DNA of 64,000 nucleotides from Selaginella moellendorffii. Lineage: Eukaryota; Streptophyta; Lycopodiopsida; Selaginellales; Selaginellaceae. The notes under the pieces are model-generated. The model worked only from the letters and a program-made list of their open reading frames with translations, ran no database searches and had not been told where the DNA came from. The translations under genes and the position numbers were made by a program. The number at the start of each line of letters is the position of its first letter. The first letter of the stretch is position 1. The DNA is taken from the NCBI RefSeq assembly GCF_000143415.4, contig NW_003314265.1, forward strand, positions 922,944 to 986,943, in the 5' to 3' direction. Shown one piece after another: positions 1-9,862 of this stretch.

Positions 1-2603
1 TCAAACCTTCTTTGCAATTCAGAAGTCCTGCCATCGAGGTCTTTCCGAACTACTTCCAGATCTTCAATTTGAAGCCGATATTCATCCGCTTGCTTGTTCA
101 CCTGATCCAGATTTCTCGCTTGAACATAGAATCACAGAAATGATGTAAACTCACCTTCTGGTGATGACCTTGCTGTCTGATCTCCAAAGCTTTCTCGGCC
201 TCCTGGATCCTGGCTTCCATCTCGGTCAGCCGCTTACACTCAGTAAGGACCTTCTTTCTTTCCCGATTAAGCTTTTCCAGCTCTCTTCTTGCTTCAAAGG
301 ATTTGGTTTCCATTAGCATTTCCTTGCGCTTAAGATCCTCCTCTTCAGCCATAATGGCTTCCTGGTCTTTGATAAGCTTCGCATGCATCGTATGAGACCG
401 CTCTTGCTCTTTGACGAGTTGAACCTCGAGTTCCTTAAGAAGCGTTTCCTGCTGCTGCAAGTCCTTTTCTTTGTCTTTCAGGCTTTCTTCCCACGCTCTT
501 AGCTTCTCTTCCGTCCTCTTCAAAGCACTGCTCGATTTCTTGCGTTCCTCGGATGCTTGAGAGAGTATCTCCTGAGCATTTTTCTTCGAGAGCTCGTTCT
601 CGACCTCGGCAACATGCAGCTTCTTTTTCTCCCTTTCCAGACTGTGGGACACCTCTTGAACGTGTCTCTTCTCTTGTTCGGCCTTGCTATGGAGGTCATT
701 CAACGCCTTCTCTCGGACTACCAGCTTCTTCGAGAGGTTTTCGGTCGCCAATACCTTCTCCGCTAGATCGGATTCCATTTCCTCAAGGTCCCTCTCCTTC
801 TCTTTGAGACGCTGCTGCAACTCCTCAATGCTCCTTTCCTTCTTGTGAATTCTTTCCTCGCGAGATCCAAGATGTCTCTCTCTTTTCTGCAGCTTCTCTT
901 CAGACTCCTGGAGGCTTCTCTCTCGTTTCTGGAGTACATTGTCGCGCTCGGCACGATCAATGTCTTCCTTCTGAAGACTCTCTTCTAGTTCCCGCACGTT
1001 CCTTTCTCTCTTCTGAAGAAAACTTTCACGTTCATCGAGCTCGTTCTCCTTTTTCTGAAGTCGATTCTCCAGCTCATGGTGCAAAAACTGTTTGCACGAA
1101 ATGTCAGATCATGCACAAAAAGTAGCAAGGGATTGGACCTTTTCACGTTCTTGGAGATGTGAAACCCACTGAACGAGCGCATCCCTGTCTTTCACCAGGG
1201 AGTGGCGTTCCTCAGCTGCCACTTTGTTGTTATCCTCCGCATGTTTTTTCATTTTCCTCGCTGCCTCGAGTTCCTCCGCCGTGTGCACCTTTGCTTCAAC
1301 AATGTCCTCTTCTAACTTCAGCACACGCATAGACTCTTTCTCTAGTGAAATCGCCCATTTTTGCAGCATCGTTTCTTTCTCCAGGTAAGAAACCAGGCGC
1401 TGGCATACTGCGGATACTGTGTCGCACCATTTCTCTGGACTGCTCGCCCCGGCCACCCGAGGAAGACCACTGAAGCCCGTCTGCTTGCTCGACGTCAGCA
1501 ATTCCAATTCGGAAAAATGCTTCAGCCCTTTACTAGACTCCGGACTGTCGTTCCATTCTTTCCATGCCTTTCCCAGGCTCTTTTCTTTGCTTTCCAGCTG
1601 CGAGAGCACCTTAAGTAGGGAGGCATGCAGAGATTGTAGCACCGTTTTCCCTTCGCAGTCGTCGTTCTCCTGTGGATTGCAAAAGTGAGATTCAGTAACG
1701 CATTCGCACATTTAGCTTACCACCACGGCGGTAGATTTCGCAGCGGTTCTATGCGGCGCAGATGGTCTTTTGTTACTTAGTGACCTGCATAGAAACGGAG
1801 TAAGAAACATACTGTTTCGATGAAGTAGAATTTACCTTGACGACAAACGCTGCTGTTGTTGATTGTTTTGTTTCGAGGACGTCTTGAACGTGCTATCAAT
1901 GTCCTCTGCCACGAATCCAGGAGGAGGGGATCGCGATTGGTGTGTATCCATGCACACCACTGGAGTATCACCATCTTTCCTGTTTGTTGTCAAAAATGCT
2001 TGGGAGCTCTTGTACCCGGAAGTTTTCTTCGGAGACGAAGAATCCAAAATGGCCTCTTTGATCGGCGTGACAGGCTGCGAGAACAAGCGCTTCCTCCTGG
2101 AACTCAGCGGATCACTGTGGCCAAAACCACCGGAACTGGATCCCGAGGACGACGAAGAAGTTGACAAAGACGACGACGAACTTAGTGGAGAATCCGGCTG
2201 GCTGATGTTGATGTTGTCCTCGTCCGCTCGATTTGGTTCCCCGAATGCTGGACTCTTGGAGAGAGCCCTTGGAGGAAACGGCTTCAAACGCGGTAGAACG
2301 ATGTTTGATTGCCTGCCAACTAGAGAGTCCTTTGGGCATTCACTGGGCGCCGAAGAAACGTTGTTGCTTGCGTCGAAGGAGGCCAAGGAGGATGGAAACT
2401 CGATGGGTTCTTCCTCGAGGTCCGGAGTGGAAGATCGCTGCTGGAAGTCGAGCCACTATAAACAGAAGAAAACTTGAAAAGTTTCAAGCGCCAAGAAGAT
2501 AATCCGCGCCTACCTGGCTCTCCAGCAGCTCAAATCGCTTGGCTATGTCGTTGGAAGACATTTCGGTCATCATGGCGTCGGCGCCAGGAGCAATGCCTTC
2601 CAT
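1..2603 (-). CDS. Coiled-coil protein, 3' end beyond window (partial)
   Basis: I do not recognise the family. The start chosen is the ATG at 2601-2603 (MEGIAPGADAMM). Six exons are visible: 2603-2514, 2455-1836, 1784-1721, 1669-1139, 1087-155 and 101 to beyond base 1. All introns have GT-AG ends and are about 51-59 bases. The N-terminal 240 or so residues are Ser/Pro-rich and low in complexity, with a poly-Ser run near 2130-2180. From about 1650 leftward the protein is an almost uninterrupted heptad-type coiled coil. Part of it is an internally repeated module around LQKRERxLxExEExLQK (about 800-1080). The architecture suggests a cytoskeletal, nuclear-lamina-like or scaffolding protein, comparable in style to plant CRWN/NMCP or filament-like proteins, but no diagnostic motif was seen and coiled coils resemble one another. 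The last exon is still open at the window edge. Confidence 0.8.
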
Positions 2604-2843
2604 CGATCGTCACAAAGATAGTCCATACACTTTCTTGACCTACATTCTTGCTGCGACAAGGAATCGAGCGCGAGCTTAGTGGCAGCGCGATCCATCCACA
2701 GCTCGGCGAGGAACCCCAGCCCGCGCATTTCCCAGCATTCCAGTTTCCATGGTCCGCCAAGTGCCTAGCCCTAAATTCCTACGCTGCCACGTGGCTCCAG
2801 CTTTTGTTCTACTCGGGCATGAGCGGGAAGGAGTTGTTGGCGC

Positions 2844-2925
2844 GCGGACGTGCCGGAGTGGTTAACGGGTTTGACTCGAAATCAAATGGGCTCTGCCCGC
2901 GCAGGTTCGAGTCCTGCCGTCCGCG
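2844..2925 (+). tRNA. tRNA-Ser(CGA)
   Basis: The 82-base sequence folds as a class II tRNA. The acceptor stem is gcggacg (2844-2850) pairing with cgtccgc (2918-2924), with discriminator G at 2925. The anticodon stem tttga/tcaaa encloses the loop ctcgaaa, so the anticodon at 2877-2879 is CGA, which reads the Ser codon UCG. The long variable arm (tgggctctgcccg) is typical of serine tRNAs. The T arm is gcagg-ttcgagt-cctgc. There is no intron and no encoded CCA. A TTTTT run at 2932-2936 can serve as the RNA polymerase III terminator. The gene lies 240 bases upstream of, and divergent from, the coiled-coil gene. Confidence 0.96.
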
Positions 2926-2931
2926 GTCTAA

Positions 2932-2936
2932 TTTTT
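2932..2936 (+). terminator. Pol III T-run terminator of tRNA-Ser
   Basis: A five-T run lies 6 bases after the tRNA discriminator base, as expected for RNA polymerase III termination. Confidence 0.7.
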
Positions 2937-2939
2937 GCT

Positions 2940-4010
2940 GGAAGCCTTTTTTCTTACCGAAAATTGAAATAATGAAATTAGAATATTAGTTTAAGAAGAT
3001 CGATTGCTTAAGTAAAAGTGGATATACCTAAAATATGCTAAATATTCTAGGACCATTTAACAGTTGTTATTCATTTAGATTAAATTATTATTTAAAATTT
3101 ATAATCTTCCTCAAACACTTTGTAATATATTCTAATTTATTTTATAATCTAATGGTTGANNNNNNNNNNNNNNNNNNNNNNNNNNNNNNNNNNNNNNNNN
3201 NNNNNNNNNNNNNNNNNNNNNNNNNNNNNNNNNNNNNNNNNNNNNNNNNNNNNNNNNNNNNNNNNNNNNNNNNNNNNNNNNNNNNNNNNNNNNNNNNNNN
3301 NNNNNNNNNNNNNNNNNNNNNNNNNNNNNNNNNNNNNNNNNNNNNNNNNNNNNNNNNNNNNNNNNNNNNNNNNNNNNNNNNNNNNNNNNNNNNNNNNNNN
3401 NNNNNNNNNNNNNNNNNNNNNNNNNNNNNNNNNNNNNNNNNNNNNNNNNNNNNNNNNNNNNNNNNNNNNNNNNNNNNNNNNNNNNNNNNNNNNNNNNNNN
3501 NTAGCTACAATTAAATAAAAATATGATTATATGTAATTTATATAATTTTTTAGGATAATTATTTAGTTAAAAATCCTTAAAATTTCTTATAAGAAAGATT
3601 ATTTTCTTTTTTACTATAATAGAAAAACTTACTCAAGTATATTTTAAAATTAAAGATAAAATTATTTCATTCGGCAAAAAATTTTGTTCCCAAGCTTGAG
3701 TTGAAGAATTTCCAGCAAATTAATGTTAAAAAATTACACACAGAAACATTAATAATAATATATATAAATTGAATGCAAATGATTCTAACATGATATAACT
3801 AATGCCGGCAACAGAATTGTAAATTTAGTAGTAATAAACATATATTAAGATATTATTATCATAAAAGTTAAAAGTTATAAAAAATCAACTTAAGGTTCTT
3901 CATAGTAAATGGTTATTCAAATTTATCACTGTTTCTTAATATTTATTGTTATGATTTTTACGCAAGGATTAGTCTCTGCTCACTTAAACCAACAACAATG
4001 TTTCGTAGAT
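2940..4010. other. AT-rich intergenic stretch with assembly gap
   Basis: No gene is visible. The sequence is strongly AT-rich, with short A/T homopolymers. Bases 3160-3501 (342 positions) are N, so anything in that stretch cannot be seen. Apparent open frames across the Ns are artefacts. Confidence 0.9.
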
Positions 4011-4013
4011 TAA

Positions 4014-4301
4014 TTAAAAAGCTGCTAAAGCAGGACAGCTCTTGGCATCTGTTGGATCAAACGCGCACGCCTCGAGCAGCACGTCGCGGGCGCCATCGAT
4101 ACTACACACGCATTTCTCCGCCATCGCCTGCTTGGCCTTGGCGCAGCACTCATCAAACTCGATCTGGTAGCACTTGTTGATGAGATCTTTGTAGCCACCA
4201 CAGCCTTCCTCAGTCGCTCCCAGTGGAGAAGACGAAGCCACCATAGCCAGAGCCACAAAAGCCACCACTCCCAAAACCACCAGAGCAGAAGCTCCCTTCA
4301 T
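4014..4301 (-). CDS. Small secreted LTP-like 8-cysteine protein
   Basis: A single-exon gene encodes 95 residues. The first 28-30 residues form a signal peptide (Met-Lys, then a long Ala/Val/Leu core), so the protein should enter the secretory pathway. The mature part has eight cysteines in the order C-C-CC-C-x-C-C-C (CGGYKDLINKC, then DECC, then KCVC, then two more). This is the nsLTP / 2S-albumin / alpha-amylase-inhibitor fold, with four disulphides around a lipid-binding cavity. Its short length and short loop spacings resemble small lycophyte LTP-like proteins more than classical type 1 LTPs. The ligand is unknown. It ends CPALAAF, with the stop at 4014-4016. The gene has a clear TATA box and a very short leader. 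Confidence 0.85.
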   Translation of the reverse strand: MKGASALVVLGVVAFVALAMVASSSPLGATEEGCGGYKDLINKCYQIEFDECCAKAKQAMAEKCVCSIDGARDVLLEACAFDPTDAKSCPALAAF

Positions 4302-4337
4302 ACTTCCACACTCTAAGTAACCCCTTTTCTGCCTGCG

Positions 4338-4345
4338 CTTATATA
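4338..4345 (-). promoter_or_regulatory. TATA box of the LTP-like gene
   Basis: On the minus strand the sequence reads TATATAAG, 37-44 bases before the ATG at 4301. Transcription would start near 4305-4315, leaving only a very short 5' leader. This is a sequence-based inference. Confidence 0.6.
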
Positions 4346-4461
4346 TTCGATCCAGAAGCTCGACTCGAGATCCTCGTGGGAGTCAAGCCTCTGCGTTGTC
4401 ATCACTCCCATCCCTGTTTTATCCTGTCACCCCCTGTACAAATCTCTGACCATAATATTTT

Positions 4462-4993
4462 CTATACCGCGAATACCTTCACCACCTGTTCTATCGGACT
4501 CCTACAAACCGGGCACCCCCACTTCTTGTTCTTGATTTCCTGCAAGCACCCCATGCAGCCCGCTAGATGGCCACACGGAATGCACACGCCCTGTGCTGGA
4601 GCGTCCCAGCAAACCACGCACTGGCCACCAGCTTTCTCCGTTTCCGCCACAGGCGTGGCAGCAGTGGCAGTGGAGGCCTTTGCGACGCTAGAAACTGGAA
4701 CTGGATTAGTCACTGGAGAAGTGTCGATGGAAGGATAGTGGATCGGACCGACAACAAAGTCGTCCTCCGGCAGCGGTGGAGCGGATGGAGGTTCTTCCGG
4801 TGCCGCGGGAGTGGCCACTGAAGCTTCTGAGCTGCTTTGCCCCGGCTCTGGAGTTCCCCAACCATTGTAGCTGCTGGTACTGCTGCTGCTGCCATCGACT
4901 GCCCAGCCTCCACAGTCATTCTTCTTTGAACCGGCCGGCTGCTGCTGCTGCTGCTCTTGTTGGTGGTGTTGTTGTTGTTGCTGCTGCTGCTTC

Positions 4994-5037
<44 letters not shown>

Positions 5038-6428
5038 TTGGGGGTGGTGTTGTTGATTTTGTTGTTGAACTCCCCATCCGTTGTAGTTTTCACTGCCGGG
5101 TTGGTCACCCCATCCTCCATTCGCTCCAGCAGACTGAAGAGAAGCATCTAATGCCATAGCCAGTGCAACGTCGTCCTGGTTGTCAGGAAGTGGAGGAACA
5201 GGGTATCCCATTGCAGGAACCACCTGGCAAGAAAAAAAACAGCGAAGTCTAGACGGACAGAAAGAAAAACTGGGATGATGTCTCACCGGAGGTATTCCTC
5301 TGCATGCTCTGTACAGTTTCTCCAGTTGAGCGGTGTCACCGTCCGCTTCAGACAGGAACTTGTATTTCATCTCTACAGAAAAACAAGCTTGCTGCTAGAG
5401 AAAAGAAAGCAAACCAGAAGCTTACTTGTAGCTCTTTCTGTGACTATCAAAACTGGTGCTCCAGTGTTCCACTTTGGCTCTTCCAGATCCGCCTTCCAGA
5501 GTGAAATGACGGTTCTCGGCGCCGCAACCTACCAGAGAAATCCTTCATATACATCAAAAGAACAATGGGCAAGCAAACACCCAGACCTTGGGAGACTGAT
5601 AAATAGCGAGCTCGTGCCTTGGAGGATGTCTCTGGTTAGCTTGAACTGGGACAACGGCAACCCACCTAAAAACACAAAGCAGTCCATGACGTTGCAAGCG
5701 CCAAGCAAAACTTACACTTTCTTGGTCACCCATTGCGGTACAAAGACCTCCAGCAAGCCAGGCCCCGAAACTTCACGAATCATCCCAGTAAACAGAGCTA
5801 TCCGATCCTGAAAAAGTTTCCTCGTCAAAATAAATAGAATTTTCGCTCGCTCGCTTGCCTCTATAATCCGGACGATCGAAGTATGTCCCCGTAGTCTGGC
5901 CATATCCAAAGGAGTTTGTCCATCGTCATTGATGCATAAAGGATCAGCTGCATGCACAGAATGTCTTCAGTAGTAGTGACTCAGAAGAAAAAAACTTCCC
6001 GACCTCCTCTGGATATGAGCAGAATCACAGTTCTCTCCAGCCCCCTTTTCGCGGCATGATGCAATGGAAATCCACCATTCGAGCCTAGATGAACAAATTC
6101 CACGCGATAGAGTAAACTATCTACATAGTCTAGAACGAAAGAGAGAGCTGACTTACCAGGTCTATAGGCATTTATATTAGCCCCGAGATTGAGCAAAGTG
6201 ACGACCATGTCAAACAGATCTTGGCGAGCACAGGCCAAAATCAAGGGGGTCCTGCCCTCCTTGTCCAGAAACTATCACCCCACTGATGAGAAGAAGACGA
6301 AGAAGAAGCAAAATCTCTACACGAACCTCCAAAGACGCTCCATCGCGCCGGAGAGATTTCACAAGCTGATGGTTCCCGTTGTGGACGGCTTGATACAGCT
6401 GCTCCTCCTTGGAAAAGCCCGCGCCCAT
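4462..6428 (-). CDS. XBAT35: Ankyrin-repeat RING E3 ubiquitin ligase, XBAT34/35 type
   Basis: The family is known as plant ankyrin-RING ubiquitin ligases that mark substrates for degradation. The start at 6426-6428 gives MGAGFSKEEQLYQAV, matching the typical MGxxxSKEExLYxxV start. Ankyrin repeats are spread over short exons: KEGRTPLILACARQDLF (about 6210-6270), the NINAYRPG turn, FPLHHAAKRGLERTVILL (about 6010-6070) and DDGQTPLDMARLRGHTSIVRIIE (about 5870-5935). A central domain follows (DRIALFTGMIREVSGP near 5770-5815), then a Gln-rich low-complexity linker at about 4925-5060. The C-terminal C3HC4 RING lies at 4470-4620 (CVVCWDA, PCGHLAGC, CPVCR). Introns are about 50-70 bases. The glycine after the start could be myristoylated in this family; that part is inference. 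The stop is at 4462-4464. Confidence 0.88.
4925..5060 (-). repeat. CAG/CAA (poly-Gln) tract in the XBAT35-like gene
   Basis: An imperfect run of CTG/TTG triplets on the plus strand reads as poly-Gln with a few His, Glu and Lys in the gene frame. Other frames and the opposite strand read as poly-Leu, poly-Ala or poly-Ser/Asn and should be ignored. The tract is likely to vary in length between individuals. Confidence 0.85.
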
Positions 6429-6962
6429 TGCTGCTGCTTCGGCGCCCGGGGGACGCGATCGAGCCGATTGAATTGATCGGCGCCGATGGAACCGACCTAG
6501 AGGAAGAAATTTCGAGGGCAGGGCACCGAAGGAACGAGACGGCCTACCCAAGCCGTGTGGCGACGAGGGATGGAAGCAGAATATTCCTTACAACACAGAA
6601 TATCCCTAAAAGAATATGCCTGATTATTCGAAGAAGTCACTTTTTTGACAAAATTAATGCCCGTTACACAAACCCGGTCAATCACTCGATGATAGTAGAG
6701 CTACCAAGACTAAAACTACGCACCTTTCTACACACAGGAAAAATCAAGGAAAAAAGAAAGAAGAAAAACCATGGAAGAGAGAAAGAGAGCTTGCCTGTAG
6801 TAGTATGGAGAAGCCTGACAAAAATTTTGCGAATGAATACAATCCCACCAAGAGAGCCGAAGGAAGGCGACGATGACGACGACGACGACGCGACGATCAA
6901 GGACGAACAGAGACCAGAGAAAACCGGGGAGTTGCTTCCACTCCCCAGAGATCTCGCCTCAA

Positions 6963-9158
6963 TCAAGCTGTCACCGCCGCGGGAGGAGCAGCAGGAGCGC
7001 CGCCAGCCGAGGACGAGGAGCTTCGATTGTAATTGGGGTTGTTGCTGTTGTTGGAACTGTTGCTGTTGTTGTTGTTGCCGCGGCTGACGTACCGGCGAGG
7101 AGGCCTCGAGTTTGGATAGCCGTGGTTGTTGCTGCTGCCAGTGTTGCTGCTGTTGGCTTGGTGGTGGTGGTGACCGGCGCTCGAGTTGCCACTGTTGGTA
7201 GCAGCATTGGTGGCGTTGGTGTTGGTGTAGTTATTGTTGTAGTTGTGGCCCTGGCTCTCGTACCGCGGATGATATTCTTCGCTGTTGGAGCGACCACTAT
7301 CTCGGCCACCGTCCCCTGGATTGTTGTTAGCGCTGTTGTATCCCCCGCGAGAGCCCCGGCCCCGGTTTCCCTGCTCGTAGTTCCTGTTGCCACCGCTGCC
7401 GCTGCCGCCACCGCCGCCGCCGCCACCACCGGCAGGAGCAGCGGTAGGAGGAGCGGGACCAGCAGCACCACGGTTGTAGTAGCCCCTGCCTCGAGACCCG
7501 TCATTTCGATTTCCCCTTCCCCGCCCCCCTGTTCGGTAGCCTGGCACGGTAGAGGACAAGGAAAGGAACATGTTACGGATTGACTCCATCAACCATAAAA
7601 CAATACCTCTAGCGCTAAGCGGCCTCTTCTCCTCGATCATGACAGGCTTGCCGCTGATTTGAAACGAGCCGGAGGCCTGAATAATAACGATTACTGTTAG
7701 GAAACATTCAATGCAGCAATAATGTCACGGGCAACTACCTGGATCGCTGATCGTGCCGAGCTTGCATCTTCAAACTCGAGAAACGCGTAGCAAACATTGT
7801 TTTGCTGATAAAAAACAGGATTACTTGGTTGGCAGGAACTACAGAATAATTTTTTGCCTATTTACCTTTTTGATATTAGTTCCCGGCTTTACAGTCCCAA
7901 ATTTCTGGAACTCCTCCTCAAGTTGCGGAGTGGTGACGGACATTGGGAGGTTCTTGATGTAAATCGATTTTCCATCACCTGATCAACAAGACGATGGTTA
8001 CCACTAGCCGCATGGTATTCACTGATCATACCTTGTGTGTCGGGAGCTGCAGCAGTCTCATCGGTTGTTTCGATCGGCGGAGATACCACTGAACTTTCTT
8101 GCACCACTGTTTGAGGCACAGGTAACGCAGGTTTTTCAGCGGGAATTGACGGCGGAGGCTTCGGGACGTGTTGAAGAACATGCTGGACACTGTCACCGCC
8201 TCCGGCTTTGACAACCCTCAACTGCAGCATTGCCACTTACGCCCATTACATTCAAGAGAAGCTTTGTAAGTATCAACTTACGATTGATGCGTACGATTTC
8301 TTTGGCTCGTCTGGTTGCGATTGTGAATCCTCGATGTCCAGAACTTCGTCAGCATCCAAAGATACGGCATTCTGGACAGTCTCCTCCACCAAAACCTCTT
8401 CGTCTGCATCTGGTATATCGTATCCCTCGTCTATTTGCTCTTCAGTAGCAACAGGCGTAGCCTCACTCACTTCCAAATGAGTAGTATCCGGAACTACACA
8501 GAGCACGAAACAGCTTAACGAAGGCACACAAATCGAAAAACAGAAGACAAACTTACCAGACTCTGGAGTCGGAGAATGCTCTTGAGGACCATTCGCCACA
8601 ACGTATGACATGGTCGAAACCTGCGGCTCGTCCAAATACCGGAAAATGTCGTTCAGTACGAAATAGCCCTTCTCCTGTGGTGCCAAGAAAAAGGTCTGGA
8701 CAAAGTCGCGCCTTCCATTGGAGCGGTTTGACAGCGATCCAGTGACCATCACAAGAACCGAGCCAGAATACGAATCTTGACAGTCCACAGTCTTAATCTC
8801 AGCTCTGAGCCCGACGTAGTCTAGAGACATCACCTTCTCATGAATCCCCTGAGAACAAGAACAAAAACAAAAAAAAAAGGAAAAAGAAAAACCACTCAAT
8901 CCTCAGCTAGAGCCAGAGAAACGAGAAAGAATCGTACACTTTGTGAGAAGACAGTGTCCGCTTGGCCCTCTGGACCGGCTTCTGCTCGAGTGAGGCAGCT
9001 CGCATTGGTGTAAAACCGATGCACCACCTGTGGCGATTGGTGGAGCACATTGTAATATTGGTTGATGAACGAGTTCCCGACCTACATTCTCGCGTGAGAA
9101 AACACACAATCTCCCACCGCAGCAGCGAGCTTACCATTTGTGCGTGCGCCACCGCCAT
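6963..9158 (-). CDS. G3BP-like protein (NTF2 domain + RRM + RGG/Gly-rich tail)
   Basis: G3BP-type proteins are RNA-binding, stress-granule-associated proteins. The start at 9156-9158 gives MAVAHAQM. The NTF2-like domain follows: VGNSFINQYYNVLHQSP (9030-9081), HRFYTNAS, GIHEKVMSLDYVG (about 8815-8850), FVQTFFLAPQEKGYFVLNDIFRYL (about 8637-8705). The middle is acidic and Pro-rich. The RRM runs about 7630-7975, with RNP2 SIYIKNLP and an RNP1-like CYAFLEFEDASSARSAI, ending SGKPVMIEEKRPLS. The tail is Gly/Arg/Asn/Ser-rich with several RG and RGG dipeptides and an Asn/Ser tract (6966-7560). The order NTF2-linker-RRM-RGG is that of G3BP. A likely 5'-UTR intron lies at about 9162-9238. The exact donor after the first NTF2 exon is uncertain; one option (before 8930) keeps the frame. 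The stop is at 6963-6965. Confidence 0.88.
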
Positions 9159-9357
9159 TGCCTGGAAATCCAAGAAATCCGCACACATTTCAAGCTCGCC
9201 CGCAGCGGAAAGAAGAGACAAAGAAGCGAGATTTCACCTGGAATTCGGCGCTAGATCGCTGCGGGAGCTGCGAGGCGCGCGATTATGACAAGGATGCCCG
9301 CCGCCAAGCCCTGCTCTCTCCCCAAGAACAGAAATGGGGCGATAACCCTAGGCGCTC

Positions 9358-9368
9358 AAACCCTAACC
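9358..9368 (-). promoter_or_regulatory. Telo-box-like motif upstream of the G3BP-like gene
   Basis: The plus strand reads AAACCCTAACC, with a second AACCCTAGG at 9343-9351. Both lie about 200 bases upstream of the ATG. Plant telo-boxes (AAACCCTA) are typical of promoters of translation-related genes. Confidence 0.45.
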
Positions 9369-9813
9369 AGAAGAGGGAAAAGTAAACCAGGTACTGAGGA
9401 CAGCAAGATATATATATGAGCGGCGGGCGGCGGTAGTGGTGGAATATGCCCGCCAAAGAACACACAATTAAACATTAACACCTTGTCAGCTTCTCGGTTG
9501 GGCCGAGAGAATCTTTCGCGTGTGTGCGAGCACGAAATTTATATAAGGTCCAAACCATGTGAAATTTCCAAAGTATGTAACGTAAAGTATTGATATATTT
9601 TGTGAAAACCATATATACATCTCTTCGATTTCTTTAGGCTGAAACAAAGCAAAAGATAGAAAAGCGCGAGCTCCCACAAACTTCCTACAAGTTTCAAGGA
9701 AAACAGTACAATGGTTAGTTTGATTCAGTAGCAGTGGTAAAGAGAAAACCTCTACATCTTCGGCCGATCGATCTCCAAGAACAAAAAAAAAAGCCTTGCA
9801 TCGTTCGCCAGGA

Positions 9814-9830
9814 TCAGTAGTTCCAGCTCG

Positions 9831-9862
<32 letters not shown>

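Noticed and set aside
3035-3518. Open frames across the run of N
   Set aside because: The frame exists only because unknown bases hide stop codons.
4710-5159. Poly-Leu, poly-Ala and Asn/Ser-rich frames
   Set aside because: Shadows of the poly-Gln tract in the XBAT35-like gene.
6873-7583. 236-codon plus-strand Val/Ala-rich frame
   Set aside because: Antisense to the Gly/Asn/Arg-rich tail of the G3BP-like gene, which has clear NTF2 and RRM domains in its own frame.
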